Assembly (NCBI GenBank): GCA_022578605.1
Contig: MU394083.1
Span: forward strand, 268,040 to 332,039
DNA from: Camillea tinctor
Taxonomy: Eukaryota; Ascomycota; Sordariomycetes; Xylariales; Xylariaceae
DNA: 64,000 nt
Direction of reading: 5' to 3'
The notes under the pieces are model-generated. The model was not told where the DNA came from, did no database searches, and was given only the letters and a program-made list of their open reading frames with translations. Positions 45,108-57,400 of the stretch are shown here, one piece after another; position 1 is the first letter of the stretch; each line of letters starts with the position of its first letter. The position numbers and the translations under genes were made by a program.

Positions 45108-45597
45108 TAGAAAATATATTACACAGCTTTCATTACAGCGTACCATGACTAAGTACGAATCCAAAGAAAAATATGAGAAGCCAAATTAGACAAGTGATAT
45201 GTTGTAAGAGAGGAATAAATATCCCAGCTAACGTCATCTACGGTTTGATCTTTTATAGCGATGATCAATTATTCCTTGTGCTACGATATATAGTCATTGT
45301 GAATAAGGGTATGTACAATGGCATATAATTAAATAAATGTACTTATTTAGTATAGTTGTAATGAAGTGATGGCTCCTCTGAAGGCATGGGGTTCATCACA
45401 GTTCTTTTACTTAAATATCAAGGTTAGTCCCTAGCGGCCTTGATTTCATGGAGGTACGTATATACAACACATATTTACTTATACCTAGTGTTATTGATCT
45501 AATTAGCAATAAAAAGAGAACTTGGTTTTATCTCTATATGCAGACCCCGGGGTCATATTTTACTCTATTTTGCATATAGCTCGCAAATACCAAGGCA

Positions 45598-45963
45598 TCA
45601 TTCCGCGACAAGATACATCCACCATGGGCCTACCACTAGAAAGGTAATTAAAGTATCGTCGTGTTTCAAAAGAAGGCCATAGATTAGATAATAATTGGTG
45701 ATTTGATTCGGTCTACGCTCTGTAGAGCTGGCTGCACCTTGAGTGGGCGCCGAGGACTGCATGAATTGGTGTCTTGTGCATATACTCATGGAGCCAAACA
45801 TAAATCCGTCTGGGTTTAAGTATTGTGATTTCCCCTTATTTGGACCGTTGCTAGTGGCTACATAGGCGAAGAAGCAGAACAGGGACACAACATACAGAAC
45901 CACGCGCCCACGCAGATAGAGATAATGTACGTGCAATACTGATTTAATGTGCCTTGGAGACAT
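45598..45963 (-). CDS. Possible small membrane-anchored hypothetical protein
   Basis: ORF of 121 aa starting MSPRHIKSVLHVHYLYL, with one hydrophobic segment at about 18-36 (VVLYVVSLFCFFAYVA) that could be a signal anchor, then a polar part and a hydrophobic C-terminus (FLVVGPWWMYLVAE). No family recognised, no neighbour, AT-rich surroundings. It may be a remnant or chance ORF. Confidence 0.2.
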   Translation of the reverse strand: MSPRHIKSVLHVHYLYLRGRVVLYVVSLFCFFAYVATSNGPNKGKSQYLNPDGFMFGSMSICTRHQFMQSSAPTQGAASSTERRPNQITNYYLIYGLLLKHDDTLITFLVVGPWWMYLVAE

Positions 45964-47714
45964 GATCGGGATACAAATCTATAACTTATATTGGAAAATT
46001 AACCAATTAATTTGAGAGTGTTTATTTCCCCGTGTATGTGATAAGAATGTCTCGGGGCCTTTTGGCAGTAGGATTCGGGAACCCCTATATTACAAGTACC
46101 AGCTCTGAGAAACCGAGCTCATTAGCTTCTATTTCTCACTTCTCAGGTTTATGTGCGGTGACGAAATGTTGCCCTACACAAGCCTCAAACGCGTGTGAGA
46201 CTAATATTGACACTTGATAGGGTGGTCTGAAGGTCATCTGCCGTTGGAAAACCCCTGATGAAGCAAGTCACTTTGCCAGCATCAGTCCGCGTCATACGGC
46301 CATGGCACTTGTAAAAGAAAAATAGGTCTATTACGGACTTAGCTATTTCTTGAATATGCTTATTGTATGTATCCACTAGTTCAAAAAAAAAAAGACTAGA
46401 CAGTCTAGTATCTTACTATACATATTATAATATGGAGTTATGACCCTACCTATACGGTCCTCTACTACCTACTATGTCCATATATGCCTGGGCTACCGTC
46501 AACCGACTTGCCCGTCTCCTAGGCGAATGCACTTCATCCCACCCCATCACTAGTCTCATGCCAACAGTGCATACCTACGCGTCCACACGAGTTGGTGGTG
46601 CAACATGCTTTTGAATATAGCTATACACAACATGAAGTAGGTTGTGATCGATCCAGTCGTCTGGGTACGTTGTTTACGTATACATGAGAACTCAAGCGTT
46701 ATACACTAGCCTATTGGCCTTATATAATGAAAGGAGAAGAGAAATACCCCTGAGGTAATGATAACGAGAATCGGGTATCTTAGATGCATATTCGTGAAAT
46801 CGAAAAGATTTCTTGTACGAGACTATTGATTTTCACTGTGCACCAAAACCCAATCATTGAACGAAGCCTTTCGGATATTGGGAAATATTGTTATTGAAAT
46901 TCCCTTGAACTTGACCGCAGTCTTGGTAAATCTTGACACTACTCCATCGATTCCCAAGTATCTGTTGTAGACAGATCCTATCCCTATACCGCTTACGCAG
47001 CGTGAAAACTAGTAAAGACTGTCCATAGATTGTATCATTTGACTCAATAATATATCTTGCCGTCCGGGTTGTTTTGACCTCGAAAACTTGTGAAATGGGA
47101 TCGCTGATGAGACTTCTTAGCTTACTTAAGGGATGACGTTGGCAGCAACATGACTGGATAGTGGTTGGAAGACCAACCCAGGCCTGCAGATCTAGACCAA
47201 CCAATCCATGGCATTAGAGGCCCCCCAAGCTCACCACCAATGACATAGCTCTCCGATTCCAGGTGATCGATCTATCATCGTGCCGCGGGAGGGCTTGGAT
47301 GAGCCTGCTAAGTTTCGAACCCTGGTTTTCGGGAGAAGGACGAAAACAGGTTTCTAGCCACATCTACCATCCATATGATGAGGCTACCGTAAGACAACCG
47401 TGCGCCATCACGAAATACCGTGTGCCCCCAACATGTATGATCTCATTGATGAAATAATGTATCAGGCTGTGTGACCCTTAGAAGAGGGGTGATGAAGAAG
47501 GGAGATAGTCTATGTTCTTGCGAACTTATAAGGTGAGTTCCTACCCCAAGATTGATAATTACGAGAAGACCAAATAGATACCCTCAAGCTGCTTGACTCA
47601 ACCAAAGCCATAAACAAAATTACACAACAAACCAGAGGATTAGATCACATCGTCCTCTTTTACATATCAAACCAAACAACCATCCCACAACGACCTACCC
47701 ATTAACCTACCACA

Positions 47715-48035
47715 ATGTCTAACCAGAACGGCGGTCTCCTCGGCGGTCTCCTCGGAGGCGTAGACAACGTGCTCACGGGCGGCGAAAAGGCCAAGGGCCA
47801 AGGCGGGCTGCTCGGCGGCGTCACGGGCGCGGTGGGCAGCACAACCGAGGGCCTCGGACAGGGCCTGAACTCGACCACGCGCGGGCTGGGCAGCGCGGTC
47901 GGCCAGACGACGGCAGGCGTGGGCAACACCGTCGGAGGACTGAGCAGCCAGGTCGGGGGCGCTGTCGGTGGTGTCGCCGGCGGAGTGGCACCAGCCAAGA
48001 AGGACAACGGGGCTTTCAAGAGTTATGGTATTTAA
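47715..48035 (+). CDS. Small glycine-rich repeat protein
   Basis: Single exon, 106 aa, GC-rich and clearly coding. It consists of GLLGG and GxVG-type repeats (GGLLGGLLGGV, GQGGLLGGVTGAVG, GGLSSQVGGAVGGVAGGV) and ends with KKDNGAFKSYGI. It has no signal peptide or membrane helix. Similar glycine-rich small proteins with alternating small hydrophobic residues are widespread in ascomycetes, sometimes annotated as LEA-like; their function is not established. The CA-rich leader before the ATG (CCACAATGTC) suggests good expression. Its position next to COG5 gives no functional hint. Confidence 0.75.
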   Translation: MSNQNGGLLGGLLGGVDNVLTGGEKAKGQGGLLGGVTGAVGSTTEGLGQGLNSTTRGLGSAVGQTTAGVGNTVGGLSSQVGGAVGGVAGGVAPAKKDNGAFKSYGI

Positions 48036-48671
48036 GGGAGGAGATGCTTAGGTATTCAATTGGACGACGGCAAGACAAAGTATAACGAATGACATGGCGC
48101 CTTGTGTGTGTAATTATATATATACATATCTATATCTGTGGGATACCTGCTTATGGACTGTATGAATAAGGCCGGGGAATAGGGATGGTAAGGGAGGTGG
48201 GCTGGACTAGGTGATGGGTTTGGGGCAATTGAAAAATGCGGAATCCTGATATTGGCTGATTTAGTATAAAATACTCACACTTGCATTGGTTCATATCTAA
48301 ACACTAACACGATGTCATGTACTTAGATAGTTTTAAGTTGCTCTCCGAGACAAACATTCTGGGTTAACCTAGATATAATTCCAGGTTCAGGGGCAATAAG
48401 AACTTTGACTTACAGCAGTACGCTCCTTGTGGCTCTTCCCACTGTGGCTTTGAATTGAATAGTGGCTTGAGATAGCTTTAGGTGTTACCTACCTTAAGTA
48501 CCTGCACTTCGTACAATATAATACTTTATAGCGGGGTTTCAACTAAGCTAATACACTAACCTAGCTTCCAGTACCATACTTAACTAGTTGTAAGCCATAT
48601 TCGTTCTACAACACCCGAATCTGAATCTCGAATTTCAAAATCGGCTTTCATAGGATATCAAGATCGACACA
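48036..48671. other. Intergenic spacer
   Basis: 3' flank of the glycine-rich gene and promoter of COG5. A short TATATATATACATATC tract lies near 48115-48130. No gene. Confidence 0.6.
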
Positions 48672-50018
48672 ATGGCTAACAACGGCGAGGAAGATGCCTC
48701 GTATGTAGACTACGACACCTTCCTCGACCCTGCATTTAGCCCCTCCGCATTCGCCAACAATCTTGTCCTTGCCACCAACAACCCGACCGACACTCCTCTC
48801 GACCTCTCGACGCCGCTCTCCAAAGTCCTTTTTGATGCTCAAGAGGTGGATTCGCACATACATCTTCTGACTACCCGCTCCGCCATCCCTCTCCTCACTC
48901 ATACCAAAGAACAAACCGAGGCCAGTACGCGAATCGTGTCCGAGATTGACAATCAAGTCAAGAGCTTGAACGACAGCTATAAACAGCTAGAGAAAGAGGT
49001 CATACAGAAACATGCCGAAGCCGACGAGGTGCGCCAGGTCGCATCGCGGCTCTGGGAAGCTCTGAAACTAGGCAGGTCTGTAGGACGATGTTTACAATTG
49101 GGCCGCCAGCTAGAAGTACAACACGCGGAAATGACCAGCGGGAAGAAGGAAGACCATAGAGCGCTAGTGCGGTGTGCGCACACCCTCCTGTCTCTTAGAG
49201 AAGTCCTCGAGAAGAAGGCCCCGGGTGAGGAGGGGCACGGGCTGGAAAGAGTTAATGTGATTAAGAGCCTGCAAGACACCATTGTGGTTCCGATTGAGCG
49301 ATCGGTCAGGAGCACGTCAGAGCAGATCATACGGGAGTTCTCCATCGGATCGGCTTCGGGCACGGCCACCTTCGCCCAAAGCGAGGAGACTAAAGCGAGA
49401 ACCATATCTGCCGCCAATGCCTTATATCTGCTTTCTCCGACCGCTGGCACGAAACCGGACAAGTGGGCGCCCCAACTGCTTCTCGAGGCCCTGGAAAAAT
49501 ACTTGCGAAATGCGCTGCAGAGCTCCACTGCATCGCTGGCCAGGTCGCTCGCGACGCTGCCTTCCCTCGACCGGACCCTAGCCGAGGTGTCGGCACGGTG
49601 CCAGAACATCCTCGCGCTGGAGATCATCCTCGAGACGACCAAAGCGCCCGCGCACCCGCTCCTGCCCGCCCAGAAGCCAGCGTCGTCGGACAAGTCCACC
49701 ACCCTGCTCCAGCCCCTGCTAGCCTACCTCGAGACGGGCTCGCTGGCCTCCTACTTCTGGAGGACCATGGCGGGGAGCCTGGCCCCGCGCGTGCAGGAGA
49801 TCGTGAACCGCGGTGGTGTGTCTGCGCGCACGCTCAAGACGAACCGCGGCCCCGTCGGGGAGGCCATACGCGAGTGCGTCATCCGGGGGAGCCAGCCCCC
49901 TAGCACGGTGGCTCCGACCAAAAGTCGGGCCGCTAAGGGGGATCCGGAAAAGAGCGGCGGATGGGACCGCGAAGTGGCAGTTATGGTCACAAGCGTAGTT
50001 GGCAATCTAGGGCGATAA
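48672..50018 (+). CDS. COG5: Conserved oligomeric Golgi complex subunit 5 (COG5)
   Basis: Single exon, 448 aa, full length for fungal COG5. The N-terminal part (YVDYDTFLDPAFSPSAFAN, then DLSTPLSKVLFDAQEVDSHI) is the COG5 signature region, followed by a heptad-type coiled coil (about 75-125; EIDNQVKSLNDSYKQLEKEV) and VASRLWEALKLGRSVGRCLQ. The rest is helical, as in CATCHR-family tethers. COG5 belongs to lobe B of the COG complex, which tethers retrograde vesicles at the Golgi and keeps glycosylation enzymes in place. A GA dinucleotide run directly follows the stop (about 50020-50034). Confidence 0.88.
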   Translation: MANNGEEDASYVDYDTFLDPAFSPSAFANNLVLATNNPTDTPLDLSTPLSKVLFDAQEVDSHIHLLTTRSAIPLLTHTKEQTEASTRIVSEIDNQVKSLNDSYKQLEKEVIQKHAEADEVRQVASRLWEALKLGRSVGRCLQLGRQLEVQHAEMTSGKKEDHRALVRCAHTLLSLREVLEKKAPGEEGHGLERVNVIKSLQDTIVVPIERSVRSTSEQIIREFSIGSASGTATFAQSEETKARTISAANALYLLSPTAGTKPDKWAPQLLLEALEKYLRNALQSSTASLARSLATLPSLDRTLAEVSARCQNILALEIILETTKAPAHPLLPAQKPASSDKSTTLLQPLLAYLETGSLASYFWRTMAGSLAPRVQEIVNRGGVSARTLKTNRGPVGEAIRECVIRGSQPPSTVAPTKSRAAKGDPEKSGGWDREVAVMVTSVVGNLGR

Positions 50019-51815
50019 GAGAGAGAGAGAGAGAAAAGATGTCTTTCTAATAACTTCTATTATCTCTCTTATCTAGTGTAGTATAGCCAGCCTCCATTTC
50101 GTTTGTACTTGTGCACTGTGTATGTCGGTGGAGAGTCCAGATCGCCATCGCTATCTGTCTACTGTCTACCCTTCATATACGTCAACGCCCTCCCGGCGCT
50201 GGGTTCCAGCACGTGATTATTCTATACGGTATCAACGATAGTCGACGTCCAGGGGGTGGGGGTTGAACATGAACCCCGCCAACTCATCCCACCCGCAGAA
50301 GATCTTGGAAGTGATAACAGCATATTTACATATGATCTGGGGGGAGATTGGATGTAGCTGCAGACTGGGAACAGGGCCATAGATTGCGGCGTACGCAACA
50401 CACACAATAATCTAGGTTACCCTATCTACACAGAGAGGTGTTAAATTTTTTTTCTTTCTTTCTCTTTATTTTACTCACGAGGGTGGTGCGACGTGGCGAG
50501 TTTGCGCTGTTAGACGTATTCATGGTTCGATGTTGCGGAAACCGGACCACTCAACCATGGTGAACGATGATGGGCAGACGGAGGCTAGATGCAGAGCTAC
50601 ATGCAAAACCTTTTCTCGGCAAGCCAAGTTCCTTGCACGCTTACGACTGGATCCAGGAGCAATAGAGATGCGGCAGACAGTAGGGCAGCATTTTTTTTTT
50701 CTTTCTTTTCCCTTTACTCTCCTCTCCTCTCCTTTGACTTATTACGAGGCATTTTGGGGTAGACCCAACGGTGGGTCCCCATCATATATATATACTATAG
50801 AAAGGAAGTAGTATAGATATAATACGTGCTGTATGCAGAGTAAAGTGACAATCACACTAACTCTCGGGGCTTGGGGTTCTAGAGAAGAAAAAGCAAAGAA
50901 AAGAAAAACCTACATAGCATCAAGCATGCGAATTACCTAAATTGTAGTGATGGTGATGATGATAGGTTCGGAGCGATTATCACAAACCTCTTTTTTTTTC
51001 TTTTCTTTCCCCATCTGCACTAGGTTAGGACACCTCTCTACACTAGCCCAACCTAAAGTTCCTCTCCCTTTTCCTTCTGGTTCTATACCGTTCAGCATCT
51101 TCTATGCAGGCTGCACGGCTCGGCCTGGCCTTTTTAGAAGCTTCTCGGGGAAGTCGAAGAAACTGGCACTGGAACTTTATCGAGTGGAGACCCAACCGAA
51201 AGTATTCCATCGGCCCTATTTTGTTATTCGTCTTCGGGTCTTATTCCCCTCCCCCCAGAAAATGGATTAAAAGGATGTAAAGATGGATGTTGGTGAATCT
51301 AATAACTACTGACTTCAACCACTTGCTGACCTTATTTTATACCCCTAGGGTTGGTGTAACCACCCCTCTCTCGCCAACCCCCTAGCTCCCCTTCCCCCCC
51401 TTTTTCTTTAACCTTTGCTTTTACACCTTGTTTTGTTTTTTTAGAGAGAGAGAAGAAAAAAAAAGGAAAAGGAAGTCGAGACTTTAAAGAACCAAGTCAC
51501 TGCTACCTCAAATTTTGTTGCTTGTGCTTTTCTTTTCCTTTCTCTTATCTATAAGTTATACATACCAAAATATTGTTACCATCTATTATCATATCCCCAA
51601 CCATACTTCTATATATATTTATTGTTACGTTAACTAATTCCCCCCTCCCCTCGGGTTCCTCTTTGATCGCCATCCCATCTTTATCTCGTTATCGGGATTA
51701 CTAACGCGGGGTTCCGAATCGTTGGGTCTATCTTTTTTTTTGTACATAGGTAATCCACGGTTGCATTGCTACGTCATTGTTTCAGGTACGTGAGCGAGTG
51801 AAATACTGCGTCTTA

Positions 51816-52996
51816 GGGGCTGTCTTTTTGGTTCAGCTAAACCATGCTTAATACCCACAAGCTGCTTATTCAACAAAGCGTTTTTGGGAAAAAGCAGCTT
51901 AGCCCCACACGATTTCCTAATAAAAATGCTGCTGAATCCCCATATCGATTGATCCAATGAACATGCGCAAAATGGCTGAGTGGATCTATCAGCAAACTAA
52001 GCCACCAAAGACCAGCTTATATGGTGGCTTTTTTCCATTTCAGGTCATACGTTTCACTGCAAATGGAGCCATCTACAGCCCAGACCCAGACCCTTAAGCC
52101 AGTTGATCAGGCTTTGGGGGGTTTAAGAACCATTTAGTGGATTTTTGTATGGGCTAGGTTCCCTTATGACCGCTGAAAGAGCCCTATAACCAACTGAAGG
52201 GGTTAACTAACTTTCAGGTTACTGCTTTTATTACAGCGTACCTTATGTAACCACGACCTCCATTATAAAAAATAAGTATTGCAAATTAACAAAATACCTG
52301 CGATAAGGTAGTAATTGTGGTAGTTGCAGAGGTTACTTATTAATTGATTTAACTGACTGGTTTACATATAGGCCCATACGCGAAATCAGGCCGTACACAT
52401 GCCAAAACACCAAAAACCATCGTGAGATTCAATAGGCACAAGCCTCAATAACGTGAAAAAGTCAGCAATCAATTCAGCATCGTGAGGTTGAAAGTTGAAT
52501 GTTTAAGTGAACAATTTGGGTTAGTGGCATAGCCAGCAAAAGCGATTGCCATGCGGAGCAGCTTTTTTACTAGGATGACACAGACCTAAGCATAATCCTG
52601 CTTAACGCAAAAAGACACGCCCTTACATAAGTAGGGGATGTTTGGCAACTTCAGCAAAAAAGGTGCTGAATCCTTAAAGGGCAATGGCCCGTGCCAGATA
52701 CTTAAGGATTTTCCGAGATGTATCTGTGGGGCTGTACTGTGACTTAGCACGGGCCATAAATTCAACGCACTAGTCTCGCTAAATTTTTTATCGGCGATGC
52801 ACCCAATAGATAAGCATTATTTCGCTGAAAATAGTGTTTAAAAAAAAAGCTCTCCCAAGGCAGTTGGATTGTACAAAAGCAGAACTAGAAATTCCGAATT
52901 ACTCCACTAAACGCACTGGCCCGGCCGCTAACAGGGATGTAGGTACGTCCCAAAAACCATTCAGCAGCTTGTTGCTGAAAGTTGCCAAACATCCCC
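51816..52996. mobile_element. Degenerate hAT-like DNA transposon remnant(s)
   Basis: The outer left end (GGGGCTGTCTTTTTGG at 51816-51831, continuing TTCAGC) resembles the inverted right end (52973-52996). An internal copy of the end at 52634-52656 forms a near-perfect inverted pair with 52973-52996 (one T indel; core GGGGATGTTTGGCAAC). Between these lies a further 11-bp inverted pair, ATGGCCCGTGC near 52686 and GCACGGGCCAT near 52747. The interior repeats GCAGCTT and TTCAGC motifs. There is no transposase ORF. End sequences of this type occur in hAT elements, but I could not find a clean 8-bp target duplication, so it may be nested or truncated. Confidence 0.45.
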
Positions 52997-54089
52997 TTAG
53001 TCTTGAACTGTTTCCTCTATTCTTTTTCTTTTTTTGCTATTTCTCCTTTCTTCACCTTAACTGAAATTTTATTCTATCATTATATCTCATATTATATCAC
53101 CCTATATCATATTCTCAGTGTTACCTCAGAGTTTTGAAGTTGATGGTCGGTGCTTTTCTTCTTTGTTTCCCCCCTGGGGTTCCTCACCCCCACACAAAGT
53201 TCCTCCTATTCTCATGTCATCATTAGTGTAGATGACCTACGTTGTACCTAGGTAACCTACTGTACTACCTATCTAATAATCCCTCGATTACCTATGAACA
53301 TTGCCTAGATGGTAGTCCCATCTCTTCTAATATATATTTCATATTTGCCCTGGTTCTTGTTCTGGTGGTGGTTAGTTGTCGGACATTGGATATGTGTAGT
53401 AGCAGCAGCAACAACAACAATATCAATATCAATATACCTTTACCTAACACCAAGACTACTTTACATGGGAACTGCTACATTTCCTCTTGTCCGACATTGA
53501 ATTAACTAACCAACCCATCAACCAACCAACAAACCAGGGAATGAACCAATGTGGTTGTTCTCAATCAAAAGATTGGCCTCTCCACCTGCTTGACAATCGG
53601 ATCGAGCCGTGGGTTGGACAGCAATGGAGAGATGATTAGTACATGGGATTGGTTGACAGCACATCACCATCCCTACCATTCCCCTTCTTTTTTAATCCTT
53701 ACACTGGAGTACCTTCTGGAGCAAAACCTCCTGCTGCATTGCTACACACACATATATATGCATATTTTCTATTTATTACTTCGAGTGATGCGATGATTAC
53801 CTAGTACAAGCGTTATTATGGGTGCCTGTGTGCATGTATGCATGCATTGTTACACGCATAAGTTAAACCTTGCACAGGCTTTCCTCTCTCTGTTTCTTCT
53901 CTTCTCTCTCTCGTTCTTTCCTATAGAAGGCAATAACGATAGGTAACATTTAAGATTTTGTGCAACTATAGCTGAGAAGATTGTTTGCTTCAAATAGTTT
54001 ATTTCATTAGTTCTGGGATCTCTCTGTTTCTCCTTTTTATTTATATAATCACCTAGGTTACCTACTTGCCTATGTCTATTTTACCTCCC

Positions 54090-54286
54090 CCCCTTTTATT
54101 TATTCCTAATTCCCAAAACCTTTCAACCTTGTAACCTTTCTTCCCTCTTCCCTTAACCCAACTTGAACATATATTTTCATATTCAAGTTTCACTTCACTG
54201 CAACTCCTTACCGCTATTTGCAACTCTTCCCCATCCCCCACTAACTATTTCCCCCCCTCCCTCTATCTAAGTACCTAGTTAAGGGG
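54090..54286. promoter_or_regulatory. Stress-response-element-like sites upstream of Tps2 gene
   Basis: CCCCT at 54090-54094 and 54254-54258, and AGGGG at 54282-54286, about 150-350 bp upstream of the Tps2 start codon. CCCCT/AGGGG is the STRE core bound by Msn2/4-type zinc-finger factors, and trehalose genes are classic STRE targets in yeast. The sites lie in C-rich and T-rich DNA, so chance occurrence is possible. Confidence 0.35.
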
Positions 54287-54325
54287 GGTGTTATTATATT
54301 TCCTTTTGATTCTGCACCATTGGCG

Positions 54326-54368
54326 CATCCATAATCCACACATCCACACATCCACACATCCATAATCC
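54326..54368 (+). repeat. Tandem ACACATCC x3 within a direct repeat
   Basis: Three perfect ACACATCC units (54338-54361), framed by two copies of CATCCATAATCC (54326-54337 and 54357-54368), 70-110 bp upstream of the Tps2 ATG. It probably sits in the promoter or 5' leader. It is followed by a short CAGCCC repeat. Confidence 0.6.
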
Positions 54369-54438
54369 CAGCCCCAGCCCCAGAACACAGAGAAAGGCGT
54401 GGGTTTTTATCTCCGGAGAGCGGAGCTAAAACAGAACC

Positions 54439-57400
54439 ATGGCAGATTACAATCCACCTCCGGACCCTTCTAGAGCCTACGCTATTACATATACACACGA
54501 GCCCGACGAGACATCCCCACGCTTATCCCCATCGCTCGATTCGAAGCCCGACCCTAGTGACATTCCCACCCCCGATCTTCCACCGCATCAGCGTTCTTCC
54601 ATCACCAGAGTTCCCGTCACTCCAGGCATCAATTCTTCCACCTACGTTTCTCAATCAAGTTCTGATTCCAGAGACTGCGAGAGCCCGAGTTACTTCACTA
54701 AGGACCCTCGCACCCACCAGCGCAAAGTCACCGACGCCCCTCGCATAGTTGATTCCCCCCTCCAGTTGTCAGACACCAAGGAGCAAGCCCCGTTGTCATC
54801 CCCTACCGATCTAAGCAGACGTGAAATGGCCGGTCATGAGGTTCTTCGGCGCATGAGCCTCTCCAAGGGCCGCCGAGAGTCCATATCCGACATTAAAGCT
54901 GCTGCCCCTGATCTGGCTCTCTCTGGTAACATCATTTCGGCCACTTTCACTCTTCCGCACTCGCTGAAATACCACAAGAATGGTGAATGGGTATGTTTTG
55001 GTTTTTACGGTTCACTTTTATTTTGTTAGTTATTGTCTTGTACTGATATCCTGTGTGTGCAGGAATTGGGATCCCGCCACGGTCAATCGGCTCTCTTTGA
55101 CTCGTTCACCTACCTTTCTTCCAACGATGCTCCCTGGAACCACACCGTTGTCGCATGGACGGGCGAAATTGATTCTCCCTTTGACCCTCTATCACCCCCG
55201 GGCACACCTCCCGACACCACCACCACTATTCCTGGTTTGAGCCACCTTTCTGCTCCTGTACCTCTGAATGGCGTCTTGCCTCCCACTCCGTCCAATGCCG
55301 GTGGTCTCTGGGTTCCGCAGGACCACCAGAGAAAGCTGGAAGAGATGCTATCCCAGGAAAAGCGCATTCGGACGGTTCCCGTATGGCTTGCCGATGACGA
55401 CGAGACGAACGAGGAAGGGATTACACTGAACGACCAAGGTCGATGGAGGCGGTATGCTGAACATGAGCTGTATCCCTTGCTCCACTACAAGCAGCACGAA
55501 CCGACAGACGGCCGGTCAGAGCGCATTGAATGGGCCGACTACTACCGAACGAACCTCAAGTTCGCCAATAAGATAATCGATATCTACAAGCCGGGAGACA
55601 TAGTGGTCATCCATGACTATTATCTCTTGTTGCTTCCTAGTATGCTCAGGCAGCGGGCTCCCAACATGTACATCTCGTTCTTCCTCCATTGCCCATTCCC
55701 CAGTAGCGAGTTCTTGCGGTGCTTGCCGCGTAGAAAGGAGGTTTTGGAGGGTCTTCTCGGATCGAATTTGGTCGGCTTCCAGTCCTACAGCTACTCGCGG
55801 CACTTCGCTAGTTGCTGCACTCGCATTCTTGGATTTCCCTCAGATGCTACCGGTGTTGATGCCTACGGTGCCCGAGTTGAGGTTGGGGTATTCCCCATTG
55901 GAATCGATGCCACGAGGGTAGAGCACAGGGCTTGGTCATCCGATGTGACCAACAAGTACGCAGCCCTCAAGGAACTCTACAAAGGCAAGCAGGTCATTGT
56001 GGGCCGCGATCGACTGGATAGTGTCCGCGGTGTGGCCCAGAAGCTGATGGCTTTCGAGAGATTCTTGGAACTCTACCCCGAATGGAGGGAGAAGATCGTC
56101 CTCATTCAAGTCACTTCCCCCACCAGCATCCAGGAAGAGCGAGAGGAAAATGGCAACAAGATTGCGAGCCGCGTCAATGAGCTGGTCATGAAAATCAATG
56201 GCGCGTACGGTAGCTTGGGCTTTTCGCCAGTGCAACACTACCCGCAATACTTGGAGCCCGCTGAATATTTTGCGCTCTTGCGAGCTGCAGATATCGGACT
56301 AATCACATCAGTCAGGGATGGTATGAATACCACTAGTCTGGAATATGTTGTGTGCCAGCGTGACACGCATGGTCCTCTGATCCTCTCAGAATTCAGTGGA
56401 ACGGCGGGCAGCTTACGAGATGCCATCCATATAAATCCGTGGGACCTCACCGACGTTGCCAAACAAATCAACAACGCTCTGACCATGTCGGCCGAGAAGC
56501 GTCTATCCATGCAATCAAACCTCTACCGCCACGTCACGACACAAACCGTGCAAACTTGGATTACCCGGTTTTTGCGTAAACTTGTCGGCACATTGGCCTC
56601 GATGAAGAATACCATCTCGACGCCGCTGCTTGATCGCACGGCCATGCTAAAGCAGTACCGCTCTGCTAAGAGACGTCTCTTTATGTACGATTACGACGGA
56701 ACGCTCACGCCCATTGTCAGAGATCCCCAGTCCGCCATTCCATCGGAGAGGGTCATTCAGACCTTGAAGGCGTTAGCAGCTGACCATCGCAATGCCGTAT
56801 GGATCATCTCGGGCCGCGATCAGGAATTCTTGCAGCAACATCTAGGTCATATTTCCGAGCTTGGTTTCAGTGCCGAACATGGAAGCTTTATTAGACATCC
56901 AGGGGAGAGCACTTGGGAAAACCTAGCGGAAAAGTTTGACATGGGATGGCAAGAAGAGGTTTTCCAGGTCTTCCAGAAGTATACGGACCGCGTACCAGGT
57001 AAGTTTACTCTAGCATTGCTCTTGATTTTATCCTCGTTTTGGCGTTCTCTCATATTCACGGATTGATAGGAACTTTCATTGAGCGGAAGCGGTGTGCTCT
57101 CACCTGGCACTACCGACAAGCCGATCCCGATCAAGGTCTCCACGCGTCTCAGGAAGCACATAAGGAGCTTGAAGAAACTGTGGGCAAGAGATGGGAGGTT
57201 GAGGTCATGAAGGGCAAGGCCAACCTAGAAGTACGGCCAACGTTCATCAACAAGGGCGAGATTGCCAAGCGCTTGGTAAACGACTACAACACGGATATCG
57301 TTCACGTGGCAGGATCCGATGCTCCAGAGGTGGCTAACGGCAACTCCCACGACGGCAAGCTCGAGTTCGTCCTATGTATAGGCGACGACTTTACCGATGA

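Larger units (their letters stand above)
42068..47714. other. Long gene-poor AT-rich region with second solo-LTR-like repeat
   Basis: About 5.6 kb without a convincing gene. It holds the second repeat copy (44835-45103), a possible ORF at 45598-45963 and a minus-strand open frame of 116 codons at 46854-47204 with plausible codons but no motif. Much of 42.7-45.5 kb is very AT-rich. The last ~150 bp before 47715 are a CA-rich leader for the glycine-rich gene. Confidence 0.5.
50019..54438. other. Long intergenic region: transposon remnant and Tps2 promoter
   Basis: About 4.4 kb without a gene. It contains a TIR-bearing transposon remnant at 51816-52996; pyrimidine-rich tracts at 50440-50465, 50690-50730, 50990-51010, 51390-51440 and 53880-53930; and the upstream region of the trehalose-phosphate phosphatase gene with stress-element-like sites. 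The ORFs within are short and low-complexity. Confidence 0.55.

Noticed and set aside
46854..47204. 116-codon minus-strand ORF
   Set aside because: Plausible codons but no recognised motif, and stops interrupt the upstream frame; kept only as a note in the intergenic entry.
47310..47330. tRNA B-box-like sequence (minus GGTTCGAAAC)
   Set aside because: No matching A box, anticodon arm or acceptor-stem pairing could be drawn around it.
36300..47700. CRISPR-like or other regular direct-repeat array
   Set aside because: The only repeats are the two dispersed 263/269-bp copies; no short regularly spaced repeats, and the genome is fungal.
52621..53010. 8-bp target duplication for the inner TIR pair
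   Set aside because: The flanks at 52626-52633 and 52997-53004 are not identical in any alignment I tried, so no target duplication is claimed.
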